Assembly: GCA_020446945.1 (NCBI GenBank)
Contig: JAGRDS010000019.1
Span: 53,294-117,293 of the forward strand
Length of the DNA: 64,000 nt
From: Parvularculaceae bacterium
GTDB taxonomy: Bacteria; Pseudomonadota; Alphaproteobacteria; Caulobacterales; Parvularculaceae
Reading direction: 5' to 3'
Notes under the pieces: model-generated
The model's database searches: none
The model's input: the letters and a program-made list of their open reading frames with translations, nothing else
Told to the model about the DNA's origin: nothing
Made by a program: the position numbers and the translations under genes
Shown: piece by piece, positions 8,008 to 17,506 of the stretch
Layout: each line of letters opens with the position of its first letter
Position numbering within the stretch: position 1 is the stretch's first letter

Positions 8008-9030
8008 ATGGCGCGCGCGATCATTCTCGATTGCGAGGGCGCACGCCCGACCAGCGAAGAAAAGGCGTTCTATCGCGACGCGGACCCGTGGGGATTCATT
8101 CTTTTCGCGCGGCATTGCCGTACGGCGGACGATGTGCGCGCGGTCTGCTCGGAATTGCGCGAAAGCGTCGGGCGCGCCGCGCCGATTCTGATCGACCAGG
8201 AAGGCGGGCGCGTGACGCGCATGAAGCCGCCGGTGTTCCCGACCCATCCGCCGCCGGCCGTATTCGGCCGTTTGTGGAAGCTCGATCCGCACGAGGCGGT
8301 TGAGGCCGCGCGGCTGAACGCAATGTTGATCGGGCGCATGTGCTCGGAACATGGCGTCAATGTCGATTGCGCGCCGATGCTCGACGCACCGCAAATCGAC
8401 GCCGACAAGGTGGTGATCGGCGATCGCGCCATCGCGACCCATGTCGATCAGATTATCGCGCTTGGCCGCGCGGTGATCGAAGGGCTGATGGAGGGCGGCG
8501 TGCTTCCGGTCATCAAACACCTGCCCGGGCACGGGCGCGCGACGGTCGACAGCCATTATGCATTGCCGCGCGTCACTGCGACCATTCGTGATCTGCGCGA
8601 GACGGATTTCGTTCCGTTCAAGGCTCTTAATGATGCGCCGATCGGCATGACGGCGCATATCGTTTATGACGCCTATGACCCGGAACGTTGCGGAACAATG
8701 TCGCCGACGGTCGTTGAAAACGTCATTCGCGGCGAAATCGGCTTTGACGGGCTGTTATTGTCAGACGATCTGAAAATGCGCGCGCTCGGCGGACCGGTCG
8801 CCGAGCGGGTCAGGGAAACGATCGCTGCGGGCGTTGATATCGCGTGCTGCTGCAATTTCTCTTTCGCTGAAATGGTTGAGGCGGCCGGCGCTGCGCCGAT
8901 TTTGTCCGGCAAGGCGCTTCAGCGCGCCGAAAAAGCGCTTGAGCGCGCCCCCGGGGCGGCCTTGCAGAGCGACGCCGCCAAGGACTATGAGCGGCTTGCA
9001 AAGCTGATCGAGCCAGCCCTTTTCGCCTGA
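8008..9030 (+). CDS. nagZ: Beta-N-acetylhexosaminidase NagZ (glycoside hydrolase family 3)
   Basis: This 340-residue cytoplasmic enzyme removes terminal GlcNAc from anhydro-muropeptides during peptidoglycan recycling. Visible landmarks are GFILFARHCRTADDV, LIDQEGGRVTRM, the long loop KHLPGHGRATVDSHYALP that carries the His/Asp catalytic pair in NagZ, and LLSDDLKM with the nucleophile Asp. The length matches NagZ (~340). The start is the ATG 8 bases after the SPOR gene stop; the frame is open further upstream, but that overlaps the SPOR domain. The gene continues the order seen in many alphaproteobacteria (SPOR, nagZ, scpA, scpB, tat). Confidence 0.94.
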   Translation: MARAIILDCEGARPTSEEKAFYRDADPWGFILFARHCRTADDVRAVCSELRESVGRAAPILIDQEGGRVTRMKPPVFPTHPPPAVFGRLWKLDPHEAVEAARLNAMLIGRMCSEHGVNVDCAPMLDAPQIDADKVVIGDRAIATHVDQIIALGRAVIEGLMEGGVLPVIKHLPGHGRATVDSHYALPRVTATIRDLRETDFVPFKALNDAPIGMTAHIVYDAYDPERCGTMSPTVVENVIRGEIGFDGLLLSDDLKMRALGGPVAERVRETIAAGVDIACCCNFSFAEMVEAAGAAPILSGKALQRAEKALERAPGAALQSDAAKDYERLAKLIEPALFA

Positions 9031-9095
9031 CATTTGGGGGCGAAAGTGGAAAAAGAACGCACGGACGCGGCGAGAATCGCCGTCTAGGTGAGCGG

Positions 9096-9980
9096 ATGAG
9101 CGAGGAAGCCATAATCAAGGCGGATGAGGCGTCGGGGGAAGAGCCTTTTGACGCGCCGGTGCGCCGCAATGCGGGCGAGCCTTCGTCAGACGAGGACGTC
9201 GATGCGCTGATTGTCAATCTCGACGTTTACGAAGGTCCGCTACACGTCCTTCTCGAACTTGCGCGCGTTCAAAAGGTCGATTTGCGCAAGATCTCGATGA
9301 TCAAGCTTGTTGATCAATATATTGAATTCATCGCCGCTGCGCGCGCCAGGAGCCTTGAACTCGCCGCCGACTATCTCGTGATGGCGTCGTGGCTCACCTA
9401 TCTAAAATCGAAAATCTTGATCCCGACCGTCGATGACGGAACCGGTGAGCCGACTGCGGACGAAATGGCGGCGCGCCTCGCCTTTCAGCTCCAGCGTCTA
9501 GAAGCGATGCGCAAGGCGTCTGACGCCTTGTTCGCCATGCCGCAACTTGGTTTGCAGGTTTTTCCGCGCGGCCTGCCGGAAGGCGTCCGCGTACTGAAAA
9601 CGCCGCTCTGGCAGGCTGACCTATTTGAACTTTTAAACGCCTACGCCAGACAGCGCGTCGCCGCGGTCGACCGGACATACAAGATCGACCCGCCGAAAGT
9701 CTTCTCGATCGAAGATGCGCGCGCGCGGATCGAACGCATGCTCGGCGCGATCCCGGAATGGACGGATCTGACGAAAGTATCGCCGCCGAAGGACGTAGAT
9801 GCGCCGGCCGCTTCTGTCGTCGCTAGCTCGTTTAACGCCGCGCTTGAATTCGCCAAGAACGGCGCGCTTGAAATTCGGCAACTGGGCCATTTCGAACCGA
9901 TCTATGTGCGCCGGCGCCGCGATGCGCCGAAGGCGGCTGCGACAATGACGACTGACGAAAAAACGGAGGCTCTTGAATGA
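9096..9980 (+). CDS. scpA: Segregation and condensation protein A
   Basis: ScpA is the kleisin that links the SMC heads in bacterial condensin. The 294-residue protein has a ~35-residue acidic lead, then the family signature LDVYEGPLHVLLELARVQKVDLRKISMIKL (about 45-75), a central helical part, and a C-terminal winged-helix segment including PPKVFSIEDARARIERML. The start ATG at 9096 follows GAGCG weakly. The stop overlaps the scpB start by 4 bases (ATGA), so the two are translationally coupled. smc is not in the window. Confidence 0.94.
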   Translation: MSEEAIIKADEASGEEPFDAPVRRNAGEPSSDEDVDALIVNLDVYEGPLHVLLELARVQKVDLRKISMIKLVDQYIEFIAAARARSLELAADYLVMASWLTYLKSKILIPTVDDGTGEPTADEMAARLAFQLQRLEAMRKASDALFAMPQLGLQVFPRGLPEGVRVLKTPLWQADLFELLNAYARQRVAAVDRTYKIDPPKVFSIEDARARIERMLGAIPEWTDLTKVSPPKDVDAPAASVVASSFNAALEFAKNGALEIRQLGHFEPIYVRRRRDAPKAAATMTTDEKTEALE

Positions 9981-10849
9981 CGCCGACGGATGAAACCGCG
10001 ATTGATGAAGCGCTTGACGAGGCGATTGACGAGGCGATTGACGGTGGGCGCGCCCGCAATTTTGACGCGATGGATGTTCGCGAGACGCAAGAAGCGCTCG
10101 CCGAGGAACTGGAAGCGATGGTAGACGAGGATACGCCGGCGCAGGAAAATCTGGATGCGCTAGAACAGGACGCGGCGGACGCCGTCTGGTCGGCGGCGCA
10201 GATGGCCGAACATTTGCGCATGGCCGAAGCGCTGCTGTTCGCCGCCGTCGAACCGCTTGACGAAGAGGCGATCGCCGCGCGCCTGCCGGAAGGCGCGGAC
10301 ATTACGACATTGATCGAGACCCTGACGCTCCAATATGAAAATCGCGGCGTCGTCCTTTCAAAGGCGGCCGGCAAATACCGTTTCGTCACCGCGCCGGACG
10401 TTGCGCACGTGCTTGAAAAAGAAAAAATCGAACCGCGGAAACTGACGCGCGCGGCGCTCGAAACGCTTGCAATCATCGCCTATCATCAGCCCTGCACACG
10501 CGCAGACATCGAAGATGTCAGGGGTGTCGCAGTTTCGCCCGGCTCGCTCGACCAATTGATGGAAATCGGCTGGATCCGCATGCGCGGGCGCCGGCGTACG
10601 GCGCCTGGCCGGCCGATCCTTTACGGTACGACGCAATCGTTCCTTGAGCATTTCAATCTTGAAAGCGTCACCGACCTACCGGGCATGGCTGATCTGAAAG
10701 CCGCCGGCCTTCTCGATGCGCGCCTGCCGCCCGGGTTCACCATTCCCGCGCCGAGCGACGAGATTGAGGGTGAAGATGCGGACGATGACGGGGACGAAGC
10801 CGAATTCGTTACGGATTTCCACGAAAGCGACGAAGTCACGGACGATTGA
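9977..10849 (+). CDS. scpB: Segregation and condensation protein B, with acidic N- and C-terminal extensions
   Basis: ScpB is the winged-helix KITE partner of ScpA in condensin. The core begins around residue 76 (MAEALLFAAVEPLDEEAIAARL) and includes ALETLAIIAYHQPCTRADIEDVRGV and a GRPILYGTT strand. The 290-residue length exceeds the usual ~200-240 because of two highly acidic tails. Residues 1-75 contain three near-copies of an acidic D-E-A-(I/L) unit, encoded by tandem near-repeats at about 10004-10045, and residues 255-290 are Asp/Glu-rich. It overlaps scpA by 4 bases. The tail function is unknown; they are probably disordered. Confidence 0.93.
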   Translation: MTPTDETAIDEALDEAIDEAIDGGRARNFDAMDVRETQEALAEELEAMVDEDTPAQENLDALEQDAADAVWSAAQMAEHLRMAEALLFAAVEPLDEEAIAARLPEGADITTLIETLTLQYENRGVVLSKAAGKYRFVTAPDVAHVLEKEKIEPRKLTRAALETLAIIAYHQPCTRADIEDVRGVAVSPGSLDQLMEIGWIRMRGRRRTAPGRPILYGTTQSFLEHFNLESVTDLPGMADLKAAGLLDARLPPGFTIPAPSDEIEGEDADDDGDEAEFVTDFHESDEVTDD

Positions 10850-10863
10850 TCGCCTATTAACCG

Positions 10864-10884
10864 CCCCGCTGAATGGCGGGGTTT
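10864..10884 (+). terminator. Weak hairpin after scpB
   Basis: CCCCGC (10864-10869) pairs with GCGGGG (10876-10881) around a 6-base loop and is followed by only TTT. It sits between scpB and tatA. It could attenuate or process the message, but the T-run is too short for a confident terminator. Confidence 0.3.
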
Positions 10885-10938
10885 GCGCACCTGCTCGGGG
10901 CGTCCTACATAGAGCCTGCATCGTTTTAGGAGGCCGCG

Positions 10939-11148
10939 ATGGCCATCGGACCCTGGCAGATTTTGATAATCGTTGTCCTCGCCCTGTTGCTATTCGGCGG
11001 CGGCGGCAAAATCTCGTCGCTGATGGGCGATTTCGCAAAGGGCATCAAGGCGTTCCGCAAGGGGCTCCAGGACGATGACAAATCGCTCGAAGATCGTGCG
11101 AACGAAGCGACGGACGTAACTCCGAAAACAAAAGACGGCGCGCACTAG
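10939..11148 (+). CDS. tatA: Twin-arginine translocase subunit TatA
   Basis: TatA polymerises to form the translocation element of the Tat pathway, which exports folded proteins. The 69-residue protein has a short N-terminal helix ([22 protein letters not shown]) followed by an amphipathic helix with the conserved [11 protein letters not shown] and a charged tail with DD and K residues. The start has an excellent AGGAGG at 10928-10933. tatB and tatC follow, so the full TatABC set is encoded. The [15 protein letters not shown] form, with GGKI where LPELG is more usual, is normal for alphaproteobacterial TatA. Confidence 0.95.
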   Translation: MAIGPWQILIIVVLALLLFGGGGKISSLMGDFAKGIKAFRKGLQDDDKSLEDRANEATDVTPKTKDGAH

Positions 11149-11189
11149 ATTCGCCGACCCTGTAGATTATCCGACCCCAAGAGGGCGTC

Positions 11190-11540
11190 ATGAACCTGAT
11201 GCCGCAAATCGGTTTTTTCGAGATCGTGCTTGTCGCGGTGATCGCGCTCATTGTCGTCGGCCCGAGGGATCTTCCGCGGCTGATGCGCATGGCCGGTCGC
11301 CTCGTCGCGCAGGCGCGGCGCATGGCCGGCGAGTTCAGCGCCGCCTTCAACCAGATGGCGCGTGAAACCGAAATGGAGGAAATGCGCCGCGAAATCGAGT
11401 CATTGAAACGCGATAATGTTTTCGCCGACGCGAAGCGTTCGATTGAAGATGCGACGAAACCGATCGAAACCGCCATGCGCGATGAAGCCGCCGAGATCGA
11501 AAATGCGGCGATGAAACCTGTCGGCGAGCGCGCCGAGTGA
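11190..11540 (+). CDS. tatB: Sec-independent protein translocase protein TatB
   Basis: TatB forms the signal-peptide receptor with TatC. The 116-residue protein has one N-terminal helix (FFEIVLVAVIALIVVGPRDLPRL), with the GPRDLP motif typical of TatB, then a long amphipathic helix and a charged coiled-coil-like region (EMEEMRREIESLKRD). It lies 41 bases downstream of tatA and overlaps the tatC start (GTGA) by 4 bases. Confidence 0.95.
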   Translation: MNLMPQIGFFEIVLVAVIALIVVGPRDLPRLMRMAGRLVAQARRMAGEFSAAFNQMARETEMEEMRREIESLKRDNVFADAKRSIEDATKPIETAMRDEAAEIENAAMKPVGERAE

Positions 11541-12364
11541 ATTCGCCTCCGGAAAAAAAAGAAAAACTATCGGAAGACGACGAAATCGCCGCTTCCGCCG
11601 CGCCGCTTCTCGATCATCTGACCGAACTCAGAAAGCGCCTCATCATTTCCATCGGCGCTGTTGCGATAGGCTTTGTCGTCTGTTTCGCCTTTTCGAAACA
11701 GATTTTCGATATACTGATTATTCCGTTTGTCGATGCGGTAGGTCAGGCGAATGCGGGCAAGGATCCGACGCTTTACTTCGCGCCGCTCGAATTCTTTTTT
11801 ACGCGCGTGCGCCTTTCGGTTTTCGCCGCTGTCGTCGTCGCATTTCCGGTAATCGCGCACCAGACCTACCGCTTTGTCGCGCCGGGATTGTATCGGCGGG
11901 AGAAAAAAGCCGCCGCGCCGTTTCTGGCCGCGATGCCGGTGCTATTCGCCGTCGGCGCCTGTCTTGTCTATTTCATCATGATGCCATTCATCATGCGCTT
12001 CGCCGTCGGCTTTGAAGCAGATACGGGCGCCGGCGCACCGGCGAATTTTGAATTGCTGACGAGAGTTGGCGATTATCTGTCTCTCGTCACGACGCTGATC
12101 CTCGCCTTCGGTTTCGCTTTCCAGTTGCCGGTATTCCTGACGCTGCTCGCGCGCGCCGGCGTAATTACGGCGGATATGCTCGTAAAATATCGCAAATTCG
12201 CCGTCATACTTATTTTTATCGCCGCCGCGATCCTCACCCCGCCGGACCCATTCAGCCAGCTCGTTCTCGGCGGCTGTATCATCGCGCTCTACGAAGCGTC
12301 CGTTATTTCGGTTCGCCTCGCCGAGAAAAGCGCGAATGCCGGGCAGGAGGAAGCGAGGGCGTAA
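11537..12364 (+). CDS. tatC: Sec-independent protein translocase protein TatC
   Basis: TatC is the six-helix membrane protein that recognises twin-arginine signal peptides. The 275-residue sequence has the conserved cytoplasmic N-terminal motif LLDHLTELRKRLI, the FAPLEFFFTRVRLSVF region with the conserved Glu, and PGLYRREKKAAAPF, together with five to six hydrophobic stretches. The start is GTG, overlapping tatB. In many alphaproteobacteria serS follows tatC; here the next gene is a convergent cytochrome c. Confidence 0.95.
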   Translation: MNSPPEKKEKLSEDDEIAASAAPLLDHLTELRKRLIISIGAVAIGFVVCFAFSKQIFDILIIPFVDAVGQANAGKDPTLYFAPLEFFFTRVRLSVFAAVVVAFPVIAHQTYRFVAPGLYRREKKAAAPFLAAMPVLFAVGACLVYFIMMPFIMRFAVGFEADTGAGAPANFELLTRVGDYLSLVTTLILAFGFAFQLPVFLTLLARAGVITADMLVKYRKFAVILIFIAAAILTPPDPFSQLVLGGCIIALYEASVISVRLAEKSANAGQEEARA

Positions 12365-12434
12365 CGACGAAAAGGCGCCGGGCGCCGATATGCTCCGGTC
12401 CATTGCGTCGAATGTTCGCCGACGCGGCGCGAAC

Positions 12435-12860
12435 TTACTCCAGCGTTTTCAGATAGGCGATGATCGCCGCGCGGCGCTCGGCGTTTTTTTCGCCTGCAAA
12501 CGCCATGCGCGAACGCGGCACGATCATCTGCGGGTTTTCGATAAAAGCGTCGAGCGTTGCATCGTCCCAGATAAGTCCCGATTCGCGCATCGCGTTCGAA
12601 TAATTGTAGCTGGAGACATGACCGGCGGGCGCCCCGGCGACGCGAAACAGGCTGGGGCCGACCATTGTCGTATAGCCGGGGGCGCCCGGGTCTTTCACCG
12701 AATGGCAGATTGCGCAGGCGGCGAACGCCTTTCGCCCTTGTTCTTCGAGCGTAAGCGGCGGCGCGCTCGCCCGGTTTTGAGAGGTCTGACCGCCATCGCC
12801 GCATGATGTGGCGACGGACAAGGCGGCGAGCGCGAAAAACAACGAAACGGGGCGGAGCAT
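12435..12860 (-). CDS. Class I cytochrome c, predicted lipoprotein
   Basis: This 141-residue c-type cytochrome has a signal sequence ending in a lipobox (AALSVATSC, Cys at residue 20), so it is probably anchored in the periplasm. The heme-binding motif is CAICH (49-53). The Met ligand candidate is in PRSRMAFAG (about 119), and the ending RRAAIIAYLKTLE is the usual C-terminal helix. The pattern resembles cytochrome c2/c552 electron carriers. A good ribosome site (GAGAGG) precedes the ATG. The electron partner is unknown. Confidence 0.88.
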   Translation of the reverse strand: MLRPVSLFFALAALSVATSCGDGGQTSQNRASAPPLTLEEQGRKAFAACAICHSVKDPGAPGYTTMVGPSLFRVAGAPAGHVSSYNYSNAMRESGLIWDDATLDAFIENPQMIVPRSRMAFAGEKNAERRAAIIAYLKTLE

Positions 12861-12937
12861 CTGGACCTCTCGGCTGTAGCGGGCGCGAACTCTAGCCAGC
12901 CCGGCTTTGATCGGCTAGGGAGGCGGCGCATCGATTG

Positions 12938-13013
12938 GCCGCGTTAGCTCAGTTGGTAGAGCAACCGCCTTGTAAGCGGTAGGTCGCCTGTTCGAGTCAG
13001 GCACGCGGCACCA
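12938..13013 (+). tRNA. tRNA-Thr (anticodon TGT)
   Basis: The 76-base cloverleaf has acceptor arms gccgcgt / acgcggc, discriminator A and an encoded CCA. The D arm contains gctcagttggtagagc. The anticodon stem accgc / gcggt encloses the loop cttgtaa, whose middle bases TGT read ACA threonine codons. The T arm has the ttcgagt loop. All stems pair, and no intron is present. It stands alone between the cytochrome c gene and the ELM1-like gene. Confidence 0.97.
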
Positions 13014-13121
13014 TTCCCTAGTGGAACTCCATCTAATTCGGAATATTTTGAACGCGCGGCGCAATTATGCGAGTGATGCGATTGATCGTGGTTCAAAGAG
13101 AACTGGGGCGGAGGCGACATT

Positions 13122-14114
13122 ATGGCGAAGCCGGTTTGCTGGGTCGTCACCGACGGGCGCGCCGGTATTGAATCGCAAGCGCTCGGCCTTGCTGAGGCGG
13201 TCGCCGAAATTCGCCCGATGGAAATCGTCGTCAAACGCATCGGCGTGCGCTCGCCCTGGCGCGAATTGCCCTGGCGCGCATGGGGCGAGGCGCTTGGGCG
13301 CCTTTCCTCCGCGAGCGATCGGCTCGATCCGCCATTTCCCGAATTGTGGATCGGTTGCGGCCGATTGAGCGTTCCCTTCGCCGTTTCAATAAAAAAACGC
13401 GCGCCGGAAACCTTCACAGTTCAGTTGCAAAATCCGCGCGCGCCCAGCGCGCTTTTCGATCTCATTATCCCGCCCGAACATGACCGGTTATCCGGTGACA
13501 ATGTTTTCTCAATTATCGGCTCGCCCAATCGTACGAATGTGCGAAGCGTCGGAGCGGTGAACGCGCCCGCCCGTAACCTGCGAAAGATCGCTGTTCTGAT
13601 CGGCGGACCCAACCGTGTATTTAAATATTCCGCGGCCGGCGCCGGCGCATTCATTGAGCGGCTGGGCGCGCTCGCTGACAAGGGCGATGAACTTGCTATT
13701 ACGACTTCGCGAAGAACGCCGCACGGATTGCGCCCGCTTCTTCGCGATCTTGCGCGCAGGGATGGCGTCACGCTCTGGATCGCAGGCCTCGATTCGCGCG
13801 AAACGAATCCCTATCCGGCGATGCTCGGCGGATGCAGGGCGGTTATCGTCACGGAGGACAGCGTCAATATGGCGGTCGAGGCCGCCGCGACCGGAAAGCC
13901 GGTTTATATCTCGCCGCTTGAACGCAAGTTTCTCGCGCCGGCGATGAAATTCGACGCCTTTCACGAAAGCCTTCGCCGGCGCGGTGTTGCGCGAAAGTTT
14001 GAAGGCGAGATCGCCGACTGGTCCTATGAGCTGCTTGATGAAACACGCCGTGCGGCTGAAGAAGTTATTCGCCGGATGCGCTCGCGCGAAGTTTCACCGA
14101 AACGTGTTCGATAA
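13122..14114 (+). CDS. ELM1/GtrOC1-family protein (DUF1022; putative nucleoside-diphosphate-sugar epimerase-like)
   Basis: This 330-residue protein belongs to the family named after plant mitochondrial fission factor ELM1, which is widespread in alphaproteobacteria. It begins with CWVVTDGRAGIESQALGLAEAV. It contains WIGCGR, TVQLQNPRAP, FDLIIPPEHDRLSGDNV, the glycosyltransferase-like AVLIGGPNRVFKY and a C-terminal VTEDSVNMAVEAAATGKPVYI. The fold resembles GT-B glycosyltransferases. No enzymatic activity is established for the bacterial members. It is a single gene between the tRNA and a strong terminator. Confidence 0.85.
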   Translation: MAKPVCWVVTDGRAGIESQALGLAEAVAEIRPMEIVVKRIGVRSPWRELPWRAWGEALGRLSSASDRLDPPFPELWIGCGRLSVPFAVSIKKRAPETFTVQLQNPRAPSALFDLIIPPEHDRLSGDNVFSIIGSPNRTNVRSVGAVNAPARNLRKIAVLIGGPNRVFKYSAAGAGAFIERLGALADKGDELAITTSRRTPHGLRPLLRDLARRDGVTLWIAGLDSRETNPYPAMLGGCRAVIVTEDSVNMAVEAAATGKPVYISPLERKFLAPAMKFDAFHESLRRRGVARKFEGEIADWSYELLDETRRAAEEVIRRMRSREVSPKRVR

Positions 14115-14292
14115 AACGTTTTCTTTCTGCGGCGGACCGGCTTCGCAAATCGCAGCGCCCATCCTACATTTGTCGCACGAGTTCACTGACGGCGGTCTGT
14201 CCCCTCCGGGCGGCGCAACACCCCGGCGCCAACTGATTGTCGTCAGCGCTTGTTCGAGCAAATGTGAGCCCTCTGATCTTGCTCGATCAACT
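14115..14292 (+). other. Gap upstream of a strong terminator; nothing coding seen
   Basis: These 178 bases lie between the ELM1-like stop and a rho-independent terminator. No credible reading frame is present. The stretch contains small GC-rich inverted repeats (for example around 14201-14225). It is either the 3' untranslated region of the ELM1-like mRNA or a short RNA of its own; the sequence alone does not decide. Confidence 0.3.
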
Positions 14293-14326
14293 GGCCGGGC
14301 CTTTCCCCCAAGGGCCCGGCCTTTTT
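14293..14326 (+). terminator. Rho-independent terminator
   Basis: GGCCGGGCC (14293-14301) pairs with GGCCCGGCC (14313-14321), followed at once by TTTTT (14322-14326). It reads on the plus strand and would end transcripts coming from the ELM1-like gene. The minus strand has no T-run, so it does not serve dps. Confidence 0.88.
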
Positions 14327-14335
14327 CCTTTAACT

Positions 14336-14809
14336 TCAGGCGGCGGTCGCTCTCAGCATCCAGGCAGTTTTTTCGTGCGTTTGGATGCGTTGCGTCAAAA
14401 GATCTTCCGTTGCGACGTCGCCGGCTTGCTCCGCCGCCTCAAGCGCTTTTCTTGCGCGGCGAATGAGCGCTTCGTGGCCTTCCAGTAAATTGAGAACCAT
14501 CTGTCCGGCCTGCGGGGGTTCGGCGTCGGCGCTTGCAATCGACGCCAGGTTCGAAAACGCCTGACCGCTCGTCGGCGCGAACGAGCCGAGTGCGCGAACA
14601 CGCTCTGCAAGTTCGTCGAGCGCCGCCCACATTTCGCGGTATTGCTCTTCGAACATCGTATGAAGGGCCGGGAACTGCGGGCCGGTTACATTCCAGTGAT
14701 ATGCATGGGTTTTCTGATAAAGAACGTAAGTGTCCGCCAGAATGCCGTTCAGCGCATCGGCGACCGATTCACGCGCGCCGGCCTCAAGCCCGATATTCAT
14801 CTCCTTCAT
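14336..14809 (-). CDS. dps: Dps family DNA-binding ferritin
   Basis: Dps forms dodecamers that oxidise and store iron and shield DNA in starvation or oxidative stress. The 157-residue protein contains the ferroxidase-centre signature THAYHWNVTGPQF...HTMFEEQYREMWAALDELAERVRALG (about 33-75), with the expected His and Glu/Asp residues, and a long C-terminal helix. AGGAGG stands ideally before the ATG. Facing a plus-strand terminator, it is a single-gene unit. The Lys-rich N-terminal tail of E. coli Dps is largely absent, so direct DNA binding is uncertain. Confidence 0.93.
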   Translation of the reverse strand: MKEMNIGLEAGARESVADALNGILADTYVLYQKTHAYHWNVTGPQFPALHTMFEEQYREMWAALDELAERVRALGSFAPTSGQAFSNLASIASADAEPPQAGQMVLNLLEGHEALIRRARKALEAAEQAGDVATEDLLTQRIQTHEKTAWMLRATAA

Positions 14810-14902
14810 TCAAGCCTCCTGATTCAACGATATGTTCGATATAGGGACTGGCGCCTCATCTATCAAATAGATAATAAAAATACGATCAATCAGATAAATC
14901 GA

Positions 14903-16418
<1,516 letters not shown>

Positions 16419-17498
16419 ATGGTAGCGGGTCTGAAATCCGCATTGGCGAACAAGCCGCAAAAGCGGCCCGTCGATGATAAATTGACGACGGCCGACAGGA
16501 TCAACGTCAAAATCGAGCGATACGCGCTTTTGCTGCGAGGCGCGCCGATCGCGGCGATCGTGAGCTTGTGCAATGCGCTTATCACCCTCGTCGTCGCGTG
16601 GGGGCGAGTAGACCCGCTGGCGATCGGCGTTTGGGCCATCGCCGTCATCCTGCTTTCCCTGTTCAGGCTGATTTTGTGGCGGCGCTTTTCAAAGACTCAG
16701 GCGGCCGGCCGCGGCTTGCTGCGATTCACCAAAATTCACGTCGTAGCTATGGCGATCAACGGCGTACTTTGGGGGTCGATCGCGCCGATATTCGCGATAA
16801 GCGGAATGATGTCGAATGCGTTTTTGCCATTCATCATCGCCGGGATGACGGCGGCGGCGCTCGCGTCGGCGGCGGCGTCATGGCGGTCCGTGCTGGCGTT
16901 CAACGTGCCAGCCCTCGGCGCCGCGGCTGTTTCATACGGAGTATTCGCCGAGCATGACGGCTTGCTGATCGCCGCCGTCATCGTTCTTTATGGAATCGCG
17001 ACGGGATATCTCGCGTATACGACGCAGCAGATGATTGTACGGTCGATTCGTCTTCGTTCGCGCAATGATCATCTGCTCGCCGCATTGACGAAACAAGTCG
17101 ATGCAGCGCACGAGGCCGAGCAGCGTTTTCGCGCGCTCGTTGAATCTTCAACGGAGGTGACGCTTATCTTTTCTCCGGAAGGAAGCGTTACATACGCAAG
17201 TCCCGCAACGGAAGTGGCGATCGGCGCGCCGCCCCAAAACATTGTTGGAATGTCGACGCAGGATCTCGTTCATCCCGACGATTTCGCGCAGTTCCGCGCG
17301 GTGGGTGGAAAGTCGCTATCGAAAATCGGCGAAGTGGTTCCGTTGCTGCATGTATGCATGCGCGCGCAGGGCGGCGAATATGTAAACCTCGCCGGCCGGT
17401 TGACGAACATGCTTTACGTGCCCGGCGTCGAGGGGTTTGTCTTCACCGGCGCGAAGGTCGACGACAAGGCGTGTCGGCATCTGCCGGCAGCGGAATAG
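16419..17498 (+). CDS. Membrane PAS protein lacking an output domain
   Basis: The 359-residue protein has six or seven hydrophobic segments (about residues 40-210), a helical linker (about 215-245) and one PAS domain (about 235-350; EQRFRALVESSTEVTLIFSPEGSVTYASPATEVAIG ... VHPDDFAQF). It stops about ten residues after the last PAS strand (GVEGFVFTGAKVDD). That is where GGDEF, kinase or other output modules normally begin. The stop is 9 bases from the convergent prmB stop. It may be a stand-alone sensor that acts through a partner, or the remainder of a longer signalling protein. The membrane part resembles that of the left-edge protein. Confidence 0.7.
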   Translation: MVAGLKSALANKPQKRPVDDKLTTADRINVKIERYALLLRGAPIAAIVSLCNALITLVVAWGRVDPLAIGVWAIAVILLSLFRLILWRRFSKTQAAGRGLLRFTKIHVVAMAINGVLWGSIAPIFAISGMMSNAFLPFIIAGMTAAALASAAASWRSVLAFNVPALGAAAVSYGVFAEHDGLLIAAVIVLYGIATGYLAYTTQQMIVRSIRLRSRNDHLLAALTKQVDAAHEAEQRFRALVESSTEVTLIFSPEGSVTYASPATEVAIGAPPQNIVGMSTQDLVHPDDFAQFRAVGGKSLSKIGEVVPLLHVCMRAQGGEYVNLAGRLTNMLYVPGVEGFVFTGAKVDDKACRHLPAAE

Positions 17499-17506
17499 GC
17501 GCCGCG

